A stretch of DNA of 64,000 nucleotides from the NCBI GenBank assembly GCA_013359135.1, contig JABWCN010000016.1, positions 1 to 64,000 of the forward strand. Direction: 5' to 3'. Numbering within the stretch: the first letter of the stretch is position 1; each line of letters begins with the position of its first letter. Position numbers and translations under genes: made by a program. The stretch comes from Pseudobdellovibrionaceae bacterium (lineage in GTDB: Bacteria > Bdellovibrionota > Bdellovibrionia > Bdellovibrionales > Bdellovibrionaceae). Under the pieces are notes generated by a model. It worked only from the letters and a program-made list of their open reading frames with translations. It made no database searches and was not told the origin of the DNA. Shown one piece after another: positions 47,385-55,604 of this stretch.

Positions 47385-47709
47385 CAAATCAAGTATAAAA
47401 AAATAGGAAGGAGTTAGGACTCAAAGTAACATTCTGCTTTGACGACTGTCATAATAAATTACAGTAGATTCTCACCCACTTTATATTATGTAATTAACAT
47501 GACATAAGGGATGATAACTTCCTATCCACTTATTTAACTAAAATCATAAAATCACGGAAAAATTAAAGAATATTTTAAAATTTTCATAGGGTTAACTTCA
47601 ATAGAGTGCACTCTATTATTGATAGTTAATATATAGATCTAGGCATGTTTAATGCACAAGTCCTAAGGAGAGTAAGGCAACAAACAATATAAAAATAAGA
47701 TACTTAAAT
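47385..47709. other. Intergenic region upstream of the exported-enzyme cluster
   Basis: No gene is seen here. It holds the 18-bp palindrome at 47600-47617 and an AAGGAG-like stretch at about 47664-47670 that has no start codon at the right distance. Confidence 0.5.
47600..47617. promoter_or_regulatory. 18-bp perfect palindrome, candidate operator
   Basis: AATAGAGTGCACTCTATT reads the same on both strands with no spacer. It lies 92 bases before the first gene of the exported-enzyme cluster. TATATA at 47630-47635 could be a -10 box, which would place the -35 inside the palindrome. Binding by a dimeric regulator is inference. Confidence 0.5.
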
Positions 47710-48810
47710 ATGAAGTCAAATATGAATATAAAAAAAAGAATATTTTCTAACTTATTGTTGGGGTTGTTTTTAGCAATAAGCACCCCACATATTGGTAATT
47801 CCTCCTCTTTAAAGGGCTGTGGCCTGTTCTATAGTTCCTTCCCAAATTTTTTCTTTTCCTTAAATCCAAATATACCGATCTCAAGAACACTAGCGGCTAT
47901 GATCGATAGAAGTGAAACAAATCCTCTCTATAACCCAGTTCTTTTTCAAGAAATTCTAAACTCCAAACTTCCGGGTTTTGATAGCGGATTCAATAGAGAA
48001 CAGCATATTCCTAAGGAACTTAAGCAATTAGCATTCGGTCCCCACCAAGCCATGCAAAAAAAATCTTGGATAAAGTTTATTAATAGCATCTCAGATCATG
48101 TATTTTCTGAGGCTTATTGGCCAAGCATTCTTAAAAAATCATTAAAAGATGTACATACAATGGGCATGCATAGCTTAGTTATATGGGAATCTCCACAACT
48201 GATGGTTCGACTTTTTGTTGTACCACCGGCTGATCATCCTTCTGCAACGAAAACAGAATTTATTCGCGATGGAGAGCCTTTACGTTACGATCCTCACTTG
48301 GACACAATGGACTCACGATTTTTATATCATCGACATCGCTTTCACTTAGCATCTCTTACTTTGGCTGGACAAGTTAATAATATAAGACTTCAAGTAACAC
48401 CTGATTCTCAAGGCAATTATTCAAGTTATCAATTTACTTCTGCATTGTTAAATTCTAAAGGAGTTCCCGGGTTAAAGAAATTATCCCAAAAGGTGAATAT
48501 GCTAGCTAGTGAAGCAGAAGTTGTATTACCCCAAAACTTTTACTTTATGCACGCTTGGGAGATCCACAGAGTAGCGTTTATTCCGGAAGGACATAACCGC
48601 TCAGGATGGTTTGCGGCATTGTTACTTGAGGGACCTGACCTAAATAAAGATTTAGCTCCTCAACCTACTGTTTTTGATCACTCATCAAACGATATGGCGT
48701 ATACAAATGGAGTACCAAATGCTGAAAAATTATATAAACCATTTGAAGAAAATGAGCTTCGAAATTTATTAAATGATCTATTTACTCACCTGAAAGAAAA
48801 TGAGTTATGA
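47710..48810 (+). CDS. Exported cupin-type protein
   Basis: The 366-residue precursor has a basic start (an alternative ATG is at 47722) and a signal peptide to about residue 30. After it comes C37-G-L-F-Y-S. A double-stranded beta-helix (cupin) domain is indicated by YHRHRFHLASLTLAG (H207, H209) and a second motif WEIHRVAF (H286) followed by WFAALLLEGP. This is the pattern of cysteine-dioxygenase-like metal cupins (HxH ... HR ... GP). The first 190 residues are unassigned. It overlaps the next gene by ATGA, and both share this cupin. The likely role is a metal-dependent oxygenase or isomerase outside the cytoplasm; that is inferred. Confidence 0.6.
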   Translation: MKSNMNIKKRIFSNLLLGLFLAISTPHIGNSSSLKGCGLFYSSFPNFFFSLNPNIPISRTLAAMIDRSETNPLYNPVLFQEILNSKLPGFDSGFNREQHIPKELKQLAFGPHQAMQKKSWIKFINSISDHVFSEAYWPSILKKSLKDVHTMGMHSLVIWESPQLMVRLFVVPPADHPSATKTEFIRDGEPLRYDPHLDTMDSRFLYHRHRFHLASLTLAGQVNNIRLQVTPDSQGNYSSYQFTSALLNSKGVPGLKKLSQKVNMLASEAEVVLPQNFYFMHAWEIHRVAFIPEGHNRSGWFAALLLEGPDLNKDLAPQPTVFDHSSNDMAYTNGVPNAEKLYKPFEENELRNLLNDLFTHLKENEL

Positions 48811-50840
48811 AAAAAATTTCAAAAACACTTATTTTTACGATCGTTTTATGCAACGTTTACACTTATGCTAACCAAATCTGCATAACATTTTACTCCAACA
48901 GAGGAAATTCACGAGGCCATGACGTTGCTACTAAAGTAAGACAAGTAGAATCTTATGCAAATTGGATGGATGCAAGTCTTAACGAGAAAGCCTCTCTATT
49001 TATTAACCATCTTAAAAATAAGATCAAACCCGGCTTGCGCCTAGTAGATTTAGGTGCCGGTACAGGAAATTTAGGCAGATACTTTGCGGTTAATTTTCCC
49101 GATATTACAGTAACCTCAGTAGAACTATCTCCCGACCTTATTAAAATTGGAAAGGCTCAACAAGGCAATCAAAAAATACCAAACTACTTGATGGAACACG
49201 GAGATATCACTGGGTCTTATTTGGAAAACAAAAAGGAAAAGTCAGATATTATCCTAATGAATTCCGTTTTGCATGAAGTATCTTCTTTTTATCATATTAA
49301 TCCCGAAATACCAGAAAATGCTACAGCACAGAGACTTGGTGAAATACGCAGGCTATTAAAGCGAATTAATCAAAATTTGAATCCATCTGGCAGTTTGATA
49401 TTTCGTGATTTTGTGAGACCTACTAATGCAGACCGAAAAGTAATTCTTAAACATTTGAAATCCGATCAAAAAGAAGGTTTTAAATTTTCTGATTTTGCAA
49501 ATCAATTTGGTTTCTTCAAAGTTCCAATAAAAATTTTAACAGAGCCTAATCAAGACCCCGCATACATTTATTACGAAACGTCACTGCATTCCGTATTTGA
49601 ATATATTTTTCGTAAAGATCATGGATTTGACTGGAAGGCCGAACTTAATGAAAACTATGGTTTTTGGGACGAGAAAGAAATGCGAACCTTACTAAGCGAA
49701 GAAGGCTTTCGCGTGACTACTATTGAAAATCAAGACCCTTCCTGGTTTATTAATAACTTTGTAAAAAACAAAATTGAGGTACTCGAGGCTGATAAAACAA
49801 CAGTTATTGCTCCACATGAGTACGTAAGAAAAGTAATAGTTAACGCAGAGAAAAGCGCTATTTCAGAAGTACGTGATGTAATCAATGAGCATATCCGACG
49901 TCAAGGAGATCTAAAAGAATCATCCTATACTTTTTTCCAGAACGTAATTAGCTCGCAAAATGCTATTCGCATCATTAAAGAAATTTTATCATCTGATGAT
50001 CTCCTGACTGCCGTAGCCAAACGAGCTATAAGACACCCCCTAGGATTTACGAAATTTATTTTAGATAACAACTGGAGTGATAGATTCAAAGGAGTTCCAG
50101 AATGGGATCTGCGCTTACACGTTTGGGACAGTTCACCAGGTATGTCTGATTTTTTAAGTGTAGAAAATGTTTTAGAAAGCTTACACGCACACCGCTGGAA
50201 TTTTATTTCAACAGTGTTAACTGGTTCTATTGAAAATCACAAATTCTTATTTAGACAACCAACTGAAAATGAAATGAAACTTTATGAAAGAATTATAGCA
50301 AAAGTTCCACATGCCAATCAAAAAACACTTGAAGAAGCTTGTGGAATTGAAGAACTACTTCAAATTAGAGGATCTTCGCTCATTCCAGAAACTGTTGATA
50401 TGACTACTTTAATACAACGTAGAAAACAACTACTAGAAACTCTAAATATTTCAGAAAGTGAACTTAAGTTTCTATCAAGTATTTTTGAAAAATATGAAAA
50501 TTGGTTAGATACCACCAATAATTCTCCCAAGGAAAGCTATCGTCTGGCTGGATATCTAATTGCTGATGCTGAGTTGTCAGATGGAACAAATAATGTTACT
50601 ATACATAAATCAAATTCAACATATTTCCATGGTAGATCAAGCGCTCATCGTTTAGCCGTTGACCCAAGAGTTCACACTGCTACATTTCTTCTTGTAGGTC
50701 CTTCAAAACAAGAACCTGGTGTATTAAGAAGACCTTTTGCTTCCCATGGCAACCAAGAGATTCAAAGAAGCTTCATGACAGTGGATCAAGCACGTGAAAC
50801 TCTTAAAAAACTGTTAATAAGTCTATCTCCGAACGACTGA
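48807..50840 (+). CDS. Exported SAM methyltransferase fused to a cupin domain
   Basis: The start overlaps the cupin gene (ATGA). The 677-residue precursor has a signal peptide to about residue 21 (TYAN), then C25-I-T-F-Y-S. Residues about 55-210 are a class I methyltransferase: motif I LVDLGAGTGNLG (79-90), VTSVELSPD and SDIILMNSVLHEVSS. Residues 210-430 are unassigned and mostly helical. Residues about 432-635 form a cupin like the previous gene's, with LHAHRWNFISTVLTG (H460, H462) and SAHRLAVD (H614) then TATFLLVGP. SAM is a cytoplasmic cofactor, so an exported methyltransferase is odd; it may act in a host or prey cell, or the N-terminus may be a membrane anchor. Confidence 0.7.
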   Translation: MKKISKTLIFTIVLCNVYTYANQICITFYSNRGNSRGHDVATKVRQVESYANWMDASLNEKASLFINHLKNKIKPGLRLVDLGAGTGNLGRYFAVNFPDITVTSVELSPDLIKIGKAQQGNQKIPNYLMEHGDITGSYLENKKEKSDIILMNSVLHEVSSFYHINPEIPENATAQRLGEIRRLLKRINQNLNPSGSLIFRDFVRPTNADRKVILKHLKSDQKEGFKFSDFANQFGFFKVPIKILTEPNQDPAYIYYETSLHSVFEYIFRKDHGFDWKAELNENYGFWDEKEMRTLLSEEGFRVTTIENQDPSWFINNFVKNKIEVLEADKTTVIAPHEYVRKVIVNAEKSAISEVRDVINEHIRRQGDLKESSYTFFQNVISSQNAIRIIKEILSSDDLLTAVAKRAIRHPLGFTKFILDNNWSDRFKGVPEWDLRLHVWDSSPGMSDFLSVENVLESLHAHRWNFISTVLTGSIENHKFLFRQPTENEMKLYERIIAKVPHANQKTLEEACGIEELLQIRGSSLIPETVDMTTLIQRRKQLLETLNISESELKFLSSIFEKYENWLDTTNNSPKESYRLAGYLIADAELSDGTNNVTIHKSNSTYFHGRSSAHRLAVDPRVHTATFLLVGPSKQEPGVLRRPFASHGNQEIQRSFMTVDQARETLKKLLISLSPND

Positions 50841-51019
50841 TTAAGTTTTAAGTTCAATTTTAGTTCATTAAAAATTCGTTTTTAAACTCAAATCAATGAA
50901 ACCTAGATTAGATATTTTTTTACACTATTACTTTTTTCAAAAATTGATACCGTTCTATATGTTGTGGGATTTTAACAGTTGTCTTTTACCCAGTGAGGGA
51001 AATCAAAAAAAGTTGTTCT

Positions 51020-51075
51020 GTCAAACATTTTGACGGTGACCGTCAGCGACTCATGTCGAGACTGTTTAGACAGTC
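51020..51075. repeat. Run of four adjacent inverted repeats
   Basis: In order: GTCAAA-cat-TTTGAC (51020-51034), TGACGGT-g-ACCGTCA (51031-51045), CGAC-tcat-GTCG (51047-51058) and GACTGT-ttag-ACAGTC (51060-51075). A further ACTGTC follows at 51080-51085. The first two overlap and compete. It could be a regulatory RNA leader, a multi-site operator or a mobile-element end. Confidence 0.5.
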
Positions 51076-51105
51076 ATTTACTGTCTACTCAAATTTAAAT
51101 TGATT

Positions 51106-51210
51106 CTATTCTGGAATGAATACTGCTTTGTTTTTTCCTGTAACGTCTGATTCTGTTGGGTGAGGTAAAATTACTCTCTCAATGTTTGGAACGGCATCGA
51201 GAACTCTATT
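51106..51210 (-). pseudogene. Antisense remnant of a lost gene's 3' end
   Basis: On the minus strand 34 codons read NRVLDAVPNIERVILPHPTE and on to AVFIPE before a TAG, with coding-like composition. The frame runs back only into the start of the aminotransferase gene, where it meets a stop. It looks like the tail of a gene cut away when the aminotransferase was inserted. No family was recognised. Confidence 0.4.
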
Positions 51211-51213
51211 AGC

Positions 51214-52497
51214 ATGAATACAAAAAAGAAACTTTTTCTATTTTTAATTTTTATCATAGTAAGTCCGGCAATGTACGGGGCTGAATCTTGCTCAAAGTAC
51301 TATCTCTCGATAGAAAGAGATTTTATCCGTGATTGGGGTGTTCAACTTTTAAAAAGCAATGATAAGACTTTCAATGATCTAGATTATAAAAGAAGACTTT
51401 TAGAGATGAGACCAGGAAGTGTCCCTTATGCTGGATGGATTCCTGGCATTAACTTTGAGTTTATGAAAATATTCCGAGAGTTTCAGAAATATATTGCAAA
51501 TACCGATTTTGCTTACATGCCTTCAGTTCTACGATTTACAAATACAGGAACAGATGCTAACAATGCTATTTATGAACTTGCGGAATATGCTTTTTTCAAA
51601 AGAACAGGAAAACAAGCTAAACGGCCAAATTTAATGTATTTCGGTGACCCCTACGGAGGAACATATGGACGAGTTGCAGAAATTGGAGTTCGCTATGAAA
51701 CTAACCTCAAAATAAAAAAACAATTTCAAGTTCCAACTCCCTATACAGACTCTTTAGAAAATCATTCGAAAGATGAAACTAAAAGACTTGAAAAAATTGA
51801 AAATAAGGCTCTTGAATTTATTCGAAAACAATCTGCAAAAACATCTTTAGAAATTGGAGGGATTTTTCTTGAACCAATAACGACCACCAAAGGGCTCCGT
51901 TTTTTTAGGAAAGAATTTCTTATTAAACTACGCGAGTTAGCTGATGAGTTGAATTTACCTATTATTGCTGATGAAATTTTCACTGGAGGTGGTCGTACCG
52001 GCACATTTTGGGGTTTTCAAAATTATGGAGATTTCAGACCCGACCTAGTCACTTTTGGAAAAGGGATTGGCGTTTCTGGGATTATTGAGTATACGAGAAG
52101 CGTAGTTATAAATGATAGAATTGTTTCGCGATGGAATTGGCCATCATTCGAGAACACAACTGGTGAGAGTAAAAAATACCCTGAGGCAGTTTTTGATAAC
52201 ACTTCCAGAGTCAATCCATTGCAGTTACTTCAATCACTTCAAATTTTAAAACGTATTGTTAATGATGATTTACCACTCAACGCCAAAGAGGTGGGCGCTT
52301 ATGCTTTAGAAAGGATGAAATATAAGTTAAAGTCACTTGGCATTAATGATCAAATTAAAGGTGTTGGATTACTATTTGATGTTGGTGATAAAACAGACGC
52401 TCTAGTTGGTAAAAATGGAGTGAGTCATTACAATGGACGATGGTCACCACCATTAACAATGACAAAAGAAGAATTTAATGTTCTTTTGGATAAATAA
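51214..52497 (+). CDS. Exported class III PLP aminotransferase
   Basis: The 427-residue precursor has a hydrophobic signal segment to about residue 23 (YGAES), then C26-S-K-Y-Y. The rest is a fold-type I class III aminotransferase like glutamate-1-semialdehyde aminomutase: FTNTGTDANNAIY, FLEPITTTKG, the PLP Asp in IIADEIFTGGGRTGTF (D253) and the Schiff-base Lys in VTFGKGIG (K283). The end, GRWSPPLTMTKEEF, fits the family, so it is complete. These enzymes are cytoplasmic, so a signal peptide is exceptional. No ribosome site is clear before ATG. It is 373 bases after the methyltransferase-cupin gene. Confidence 0.85.
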   Translation: MNTKKKLFLFLIFIIVSPAMYGAESCSKYYLSIERDFIRDWGVQLLKSNDKTFNDLDYKRRLLEMRPGSVPYAGWIPGINFEFMKIFREFQKYIANTDFAYMPSVLRFTNTGTDANNAIYELAEYAFFKRTGKQAKRPNLMYFGDPYGGTYGRVAEIGVRYETNLKIKKQFQVPTPYTDSLENHSKDETKRLEKIENKALEFIRKQSAKTSLEIGGIFLEPITTTKGLRFFRKEFLIKLRELADELNLPIIADEIFTGGGRTGTFWGFQNYGDFRPDLVTFGKGIGVSGIIEYTRSVVINDRIVSRWNWPSFENTTGESKKYPEAVFDNTSRVNPLQLLQSLQILKRIVNDDLPLNAKEVGAYALERMKYKLKSLGINDQIKGVGLLFDVGDKTDALVGKNGVSHYNGRWSPPLTMTKEEFNVLLDK

Positions 52498-52557
52498 AAA
52501 GCTCTTATTGATATATTGAATGGTTTGGATTTCAATTATTTGACAACTTCCGAGTTA

Positions 52558-54360
52558 TTATAAACCGATATTAATTTCAACTCTTTGGTTTTGTGGATCT
52601 ACCCTAGCTCCTACGACTCTAAATGGAAGATCTGTTTGTGAAATTTTTTGATTTGCCGTTAAAAATTTAGCATTAAAATTATCATCCACAATTCCATGCA
52701 CATTGAAAGCTTTAAGGAACCAACCGACAATTCCGTTATTTTTAACCTGAGTTTTAGCCCCTTTTAAGGCAAAGCAATAGCCCTTTTGACACTTTTCTAG
52801 AGCCAATTCAAAGTCAGTTTCAAAGTTTCCAACGCTCACATTATGCGGTAATTTCATCATTAATTTATTATTTTGAAAATAAAGTCTAGGCTTTGCATTA
52901 ACAACAAGCTCCTTTCCACCCTTACAAGTTTCAAGATCATCACTTCCCGTACACACTTTTAATAAACCTTTTAAACGCAATTTTTCAAAATAAGACTCAA
53001 TTGCCGATAATGAGAAATCTATACTTATATCTGTCTCAGATGATAAAAAAGGATTAGTTTTTTCTTCACTAAAATACGGGCACTCTTTATGACCTAGACT
53101 GACTTGAACTCCGCTTGCCATTCTTTGACTTTTATTAAGTTTAGCCAGAAGTTCTTCAAACGACACAGCTCCAGAAATATCACCTGAGTTCAAATCAACC
53201 GCTGGGATTTGCTTTAAGCCTTTCTCAATAGCTTTTGGTAATCGTTTGATACCTCGATTAGTAGCATCAGCTATCGGTTGTAATGCTTCACTCACAACAG
53301 GAGAAAGAAAACTCAAGAACTCTTTTTCTTTAGACAGACGATTTGCTAAAAAAGCAGTTAGCTTGGTAGTTAAAAAAGCTCCTCTATTTAAAAAACCATT
53401 ATTCTGAGCCATTTGATCTAGAACTGAATTTATTTTTTTTTGTACTATAGGATGAAAAAACAAATCACTGTTCAGTAACTTAATCACTTTATCATTACTT
53501 GAAAGCTCTTTTTTTCTTAGCTCAAGAAGAGCTACTGACTGTTTTTCAAGACTGCACTTTTCTGGAACGTTCAATGCTGTAGTTATACGAATGAATACTC
53601 CTTTTAGTTGCTCCTTAAAAAAATCTTTTTCACACTGTGGTTGCAACTCCTGTATATGTTCGAAGGCCGTCATAATTTCATTTTTAAAATGCTTAAAAAA
53701 ATCATTTCCAGCTTCAATGTTAACACTGATTCTACCTGGCCTTAAACTCGCTTTACCAGAAGTTTCCTGAATTTTTGCAAAACTTCCTATTCCTCCATTA
53801 GGATTAATATTGGCTTTAAATTTAAATTCGGAAGGAGTGTCGCCATTCACCGTCTCAATCACTAATGGTAAATTTTTAATAAGACTGTTCTTCTGTCCAT
53901 GCAATTTGACTTCAGCAAGCCCTGTTAACTTTAATCTATTAACTACAACTGTAATTTGAATGTCTTCCTGAGAAACACAGTTATCTGTTGATTTAATTTC
54001 AAACTCTATATCCACAAGCTTAGTATTAGCTAAAATCACATCCCCTTTAGTTTTAGGACTTAACACAATATCCTCTGCCAAATTTGGACTAGCTACAGAG
54101 CTCTCTGAGAAAAAGGGCAACGGGATATCCTTAAACTCATTAATTCCTAAATCACCTTCTTCAAGTATCGCCTCTGTTAATTCTACTTTTAAGTTATTGA
54201 TAGCCAGTTGGGTGATTTTACAGATAGCCTTCGGACTTAAATCTACTTTGAGTTCAGCTTCACAGCTCTTTTGACAATTTAAACACAATTGTCCTTCTGG
54301 TGAGCTCTGAGCAAAAGAGAACTGTGAGATAAGAATCGTAATAAAAAAAGAGATAAGCAT
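52558..54360 (-). CDS. Large exported protein of unknown function
   Basis: The 600-residue precursor has a signal peptide (cut near SFAQS) and an AGGAG ribosome site. Near the mature N-terminus there is CLNCQKSC. The first 200 residues and last 170 are beta-rich (VVVNRLKLTGLAEVKLHG, SVGNFETDFELALEKC), with a helical middle. The layout recalls elongated lipid-binding proteins, but I have no firm family. It converges with the aminotransferase gene. Confidence 0.65.
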   Translation of the reverse strand: MLISFFITILISQFSFAQSSPEGQLCLNCQKSCEAELKVDLSPKAICKITQLAINNLKVELTEAILEEGDLGINEFKDIPLPFFSESSVASPNLAEDIVLSPKTKGDVILANTKLVDIEFEIKSTDNCVSQEDIQITVVVNRLKLTGLAEVKLHGQKNSLIKNLPLVIETVNGDTPSEFKFKANINPNGGIGSFAKIQETSGKASLRPGRISVNIEAGNDFFKHFKNEIMTAFEHIQELQPQCEKDFFKEQLKGVFIRITTALNVPEKCSLEKQSVALLELRKKELSSNDKVIKLLNSDLFFHPIVQKKINSVLDQMAQNNGFLNRGAFLTTKLTAFLANRLSKEKEFLSFLSPVVSEALQPIADATNRGIKRLPKAIEKGLKQIPAVDLNSGDISGAVSFEELLAKLNKSQRMASGVQVSLGHKECPYFSEEKTNPFLSSETDISIDFSLSAIESYFEKLRLKGLLKVCTGSDDLETCKGGKELVVNAKPRLYFQNNKLMMKLPHNVSVGNFETDFELALEKCQKGYCFALKGAKTQVKNNGIVGWFLKAFNVHGIVDDNFNAKFLTANQKISQTDLPFRVVGARVDPQNQRVEINIGL

Positions 54361-54450
54361 TTATTCTCCTAAAACATTCTTATCTCTATCGACACATTAA
54401 TGATTAATTTAATATAGCATCAAATCTCTATCTCAAAATGAGATATCTGA

Positions 54451-54963
54451 TTATAAATCTCCTACACTGTATTCCCAGTATGCATTACCACGTTCAGGAA
54501 ATTCAACCCCATCATAATTCTGACTTGTACGATCCTCTCTAATCTCTTGCTCATAACTTTCAATAAGTTGAGCACCAATAGAACCATTTACCCTAGGGCT
54601 ATAAGATTTTCTTGATTTATGCGAACAAACAAATCTGGATTTGTCTTTACCTATGGCACATTGACCATAAGTTGCAAGAGATTGCCACTGAGAAAAGGAA
54701 AACTTTTTATTAACATTAGTCCTTGTAAAAACAGCGACACCTATTTCATAAACTTCAGTACCCCAACGAGTCACCATTTTCACCGTCGCCGTCTTTTGAT
54801 CTTTTGACACTAAGGCTTTGGAACTCTGATAAACCACAGGATGAGAGAAGTTGGGATAACTTCCCATTTTTTGCCCAACGTAATTAGGAATTTGAAGTTG
54901 ATCCGCTTTCACGATAGAAGCTAAGATTGAAAAAAGGGAGAGTACAAAAAAGAACGTCTTCAT
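54451..54963 (-). CDS. Exported protein of unknown function
   Basis: The 170-residue precursor has a signal peptide (cut near VKADQ) and an AAGAGGT ribosome site. Two Cys (YGQCAIG, RFVCSHK) could pair. No family is recognised. It lies 90 bases upstream of the 600-residue exported protein on the same strand. Confidence 0.6.
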   Translation of the reverse strand: MKTFFFVLSLFSILASIVKADQLQIPNYVGQKMGSYPNFSHPVVYQSSKALVSKDQKTATVKMVTRWGTEVYEIGVAVFTRTNVNKKFSFSQWQSLATYGQCAIGKDKSRFVCSHKSRKSYSPRVNGSIGAQLIESYEQEIREDRTSQNYDGVEFPERGNAYWEYSVGDL

Positions 54964-55268
54964 AATTACCTCTTAAATTTACAATTTGTATAAAAAACTG
55001 CACCGAAAGCAGACAGGACTAAGAATCCAATACTGTTCTCACTCAATTTATTAAAGAGGACTATACGTTAAGACACTTCTTTTTTCATCTGTAGAAATTT
55101 AGACATCAAAGCATTAAATGTCACAGGCCGTAAAAATCTTTTATTTCTAATTAGTTACCATTTTGTACTATTTAAAAAAAAATTAGTCTTAATAAAGATT
55201 TTTTAACTAAGGGGACTTAAGAAGAAGAAAGTTTCTACCAAATGAGCCCCCATAAAATAGATTTATAT
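54964..55268. other. Intergenic stretch with no gene seen
   Basis: About 305 very AT-rich bases show no coding frame or RNA gene. A promoter for the 54963 gene is expected at its left end. The hairpin at 55254-55275 begins at its right edge. Confidence 0.45.
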
Positions 55269-55275
55269 CTATTTT
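55254..55275 (-). terminator. Hairpin overlapping the stop of the small Cys protein gene
   Basis: AAAATAGAT and ATCTATTTT form a 9-bp stem with a 4-base loop across the stop codon. The T-run on the minus strand is only four bases, so termination is uncertain. Confidence 0.35.
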
Positions 55276-55535
55276 TTCAACTCTTTTCGATGGGCTTTAA
55301 AACCTCTTAAAGCTTCCTTGCAGGAATCAGAGAATTTAAAATCTTTTTTGTTTTTCTTTTTATAATCATGAAGACACTTAATAAAGCCCTGACCGACTTC
55401 CATATCTTTGCAACCCGCAGTCATAGCTTCACTGGCACACTGTGATTTAACCGCTTCTTTTTCCCCCTCTGCGACAGCAGAAAAGCTGTAGAAAGCTAAA
55501 ATAGCTACGGTAAATAAAGCTCTTGCTAATTTCAT
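55269..55535 (-). CDS. Small exported Cys-containing protein
   Basis: The 88-residue precursor has a signal peptide (cut near AVAEG) and a strong AGGAGG ribosome site. The mature 65 residues have four Cys (SQCASEAMTAGCKD, FIKCLHDY, DSCKEAL) and a Lys-rich end, resembling small cysteine-rich repeat proteins of the periplasm. Function is unknown. It is 69 bases downstream of the porin gene, so the two may share a transcript. Confidence 0.7.
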   Translation of the reverse strand: MKLARALFTVAILAFYSFSAVAEGEKEAVKSQCASEAMTAGCKDMEVGQGFIKCLHDYKKKNKKDFKFSDSCKEALRGFKAHRKELKK

Positions 55536-55604
55536 ATTTCCTCCTAAAAAATTTTATTACCTATGGAGCGACCTCAAAGATCACTCCAATTCTTTTAAAT
55601 TCAT

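Larger units (their letters stand above)
50841..51213. other. Gap with inverted repeats and an antisense coding remnant
   Basis: No intact gene lies here. It contains the inverted-repeat run at 51020-51075 and the remnant at 51106-51210. No terminator after the methyltransferase gene was found. Confidence 0.5.
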
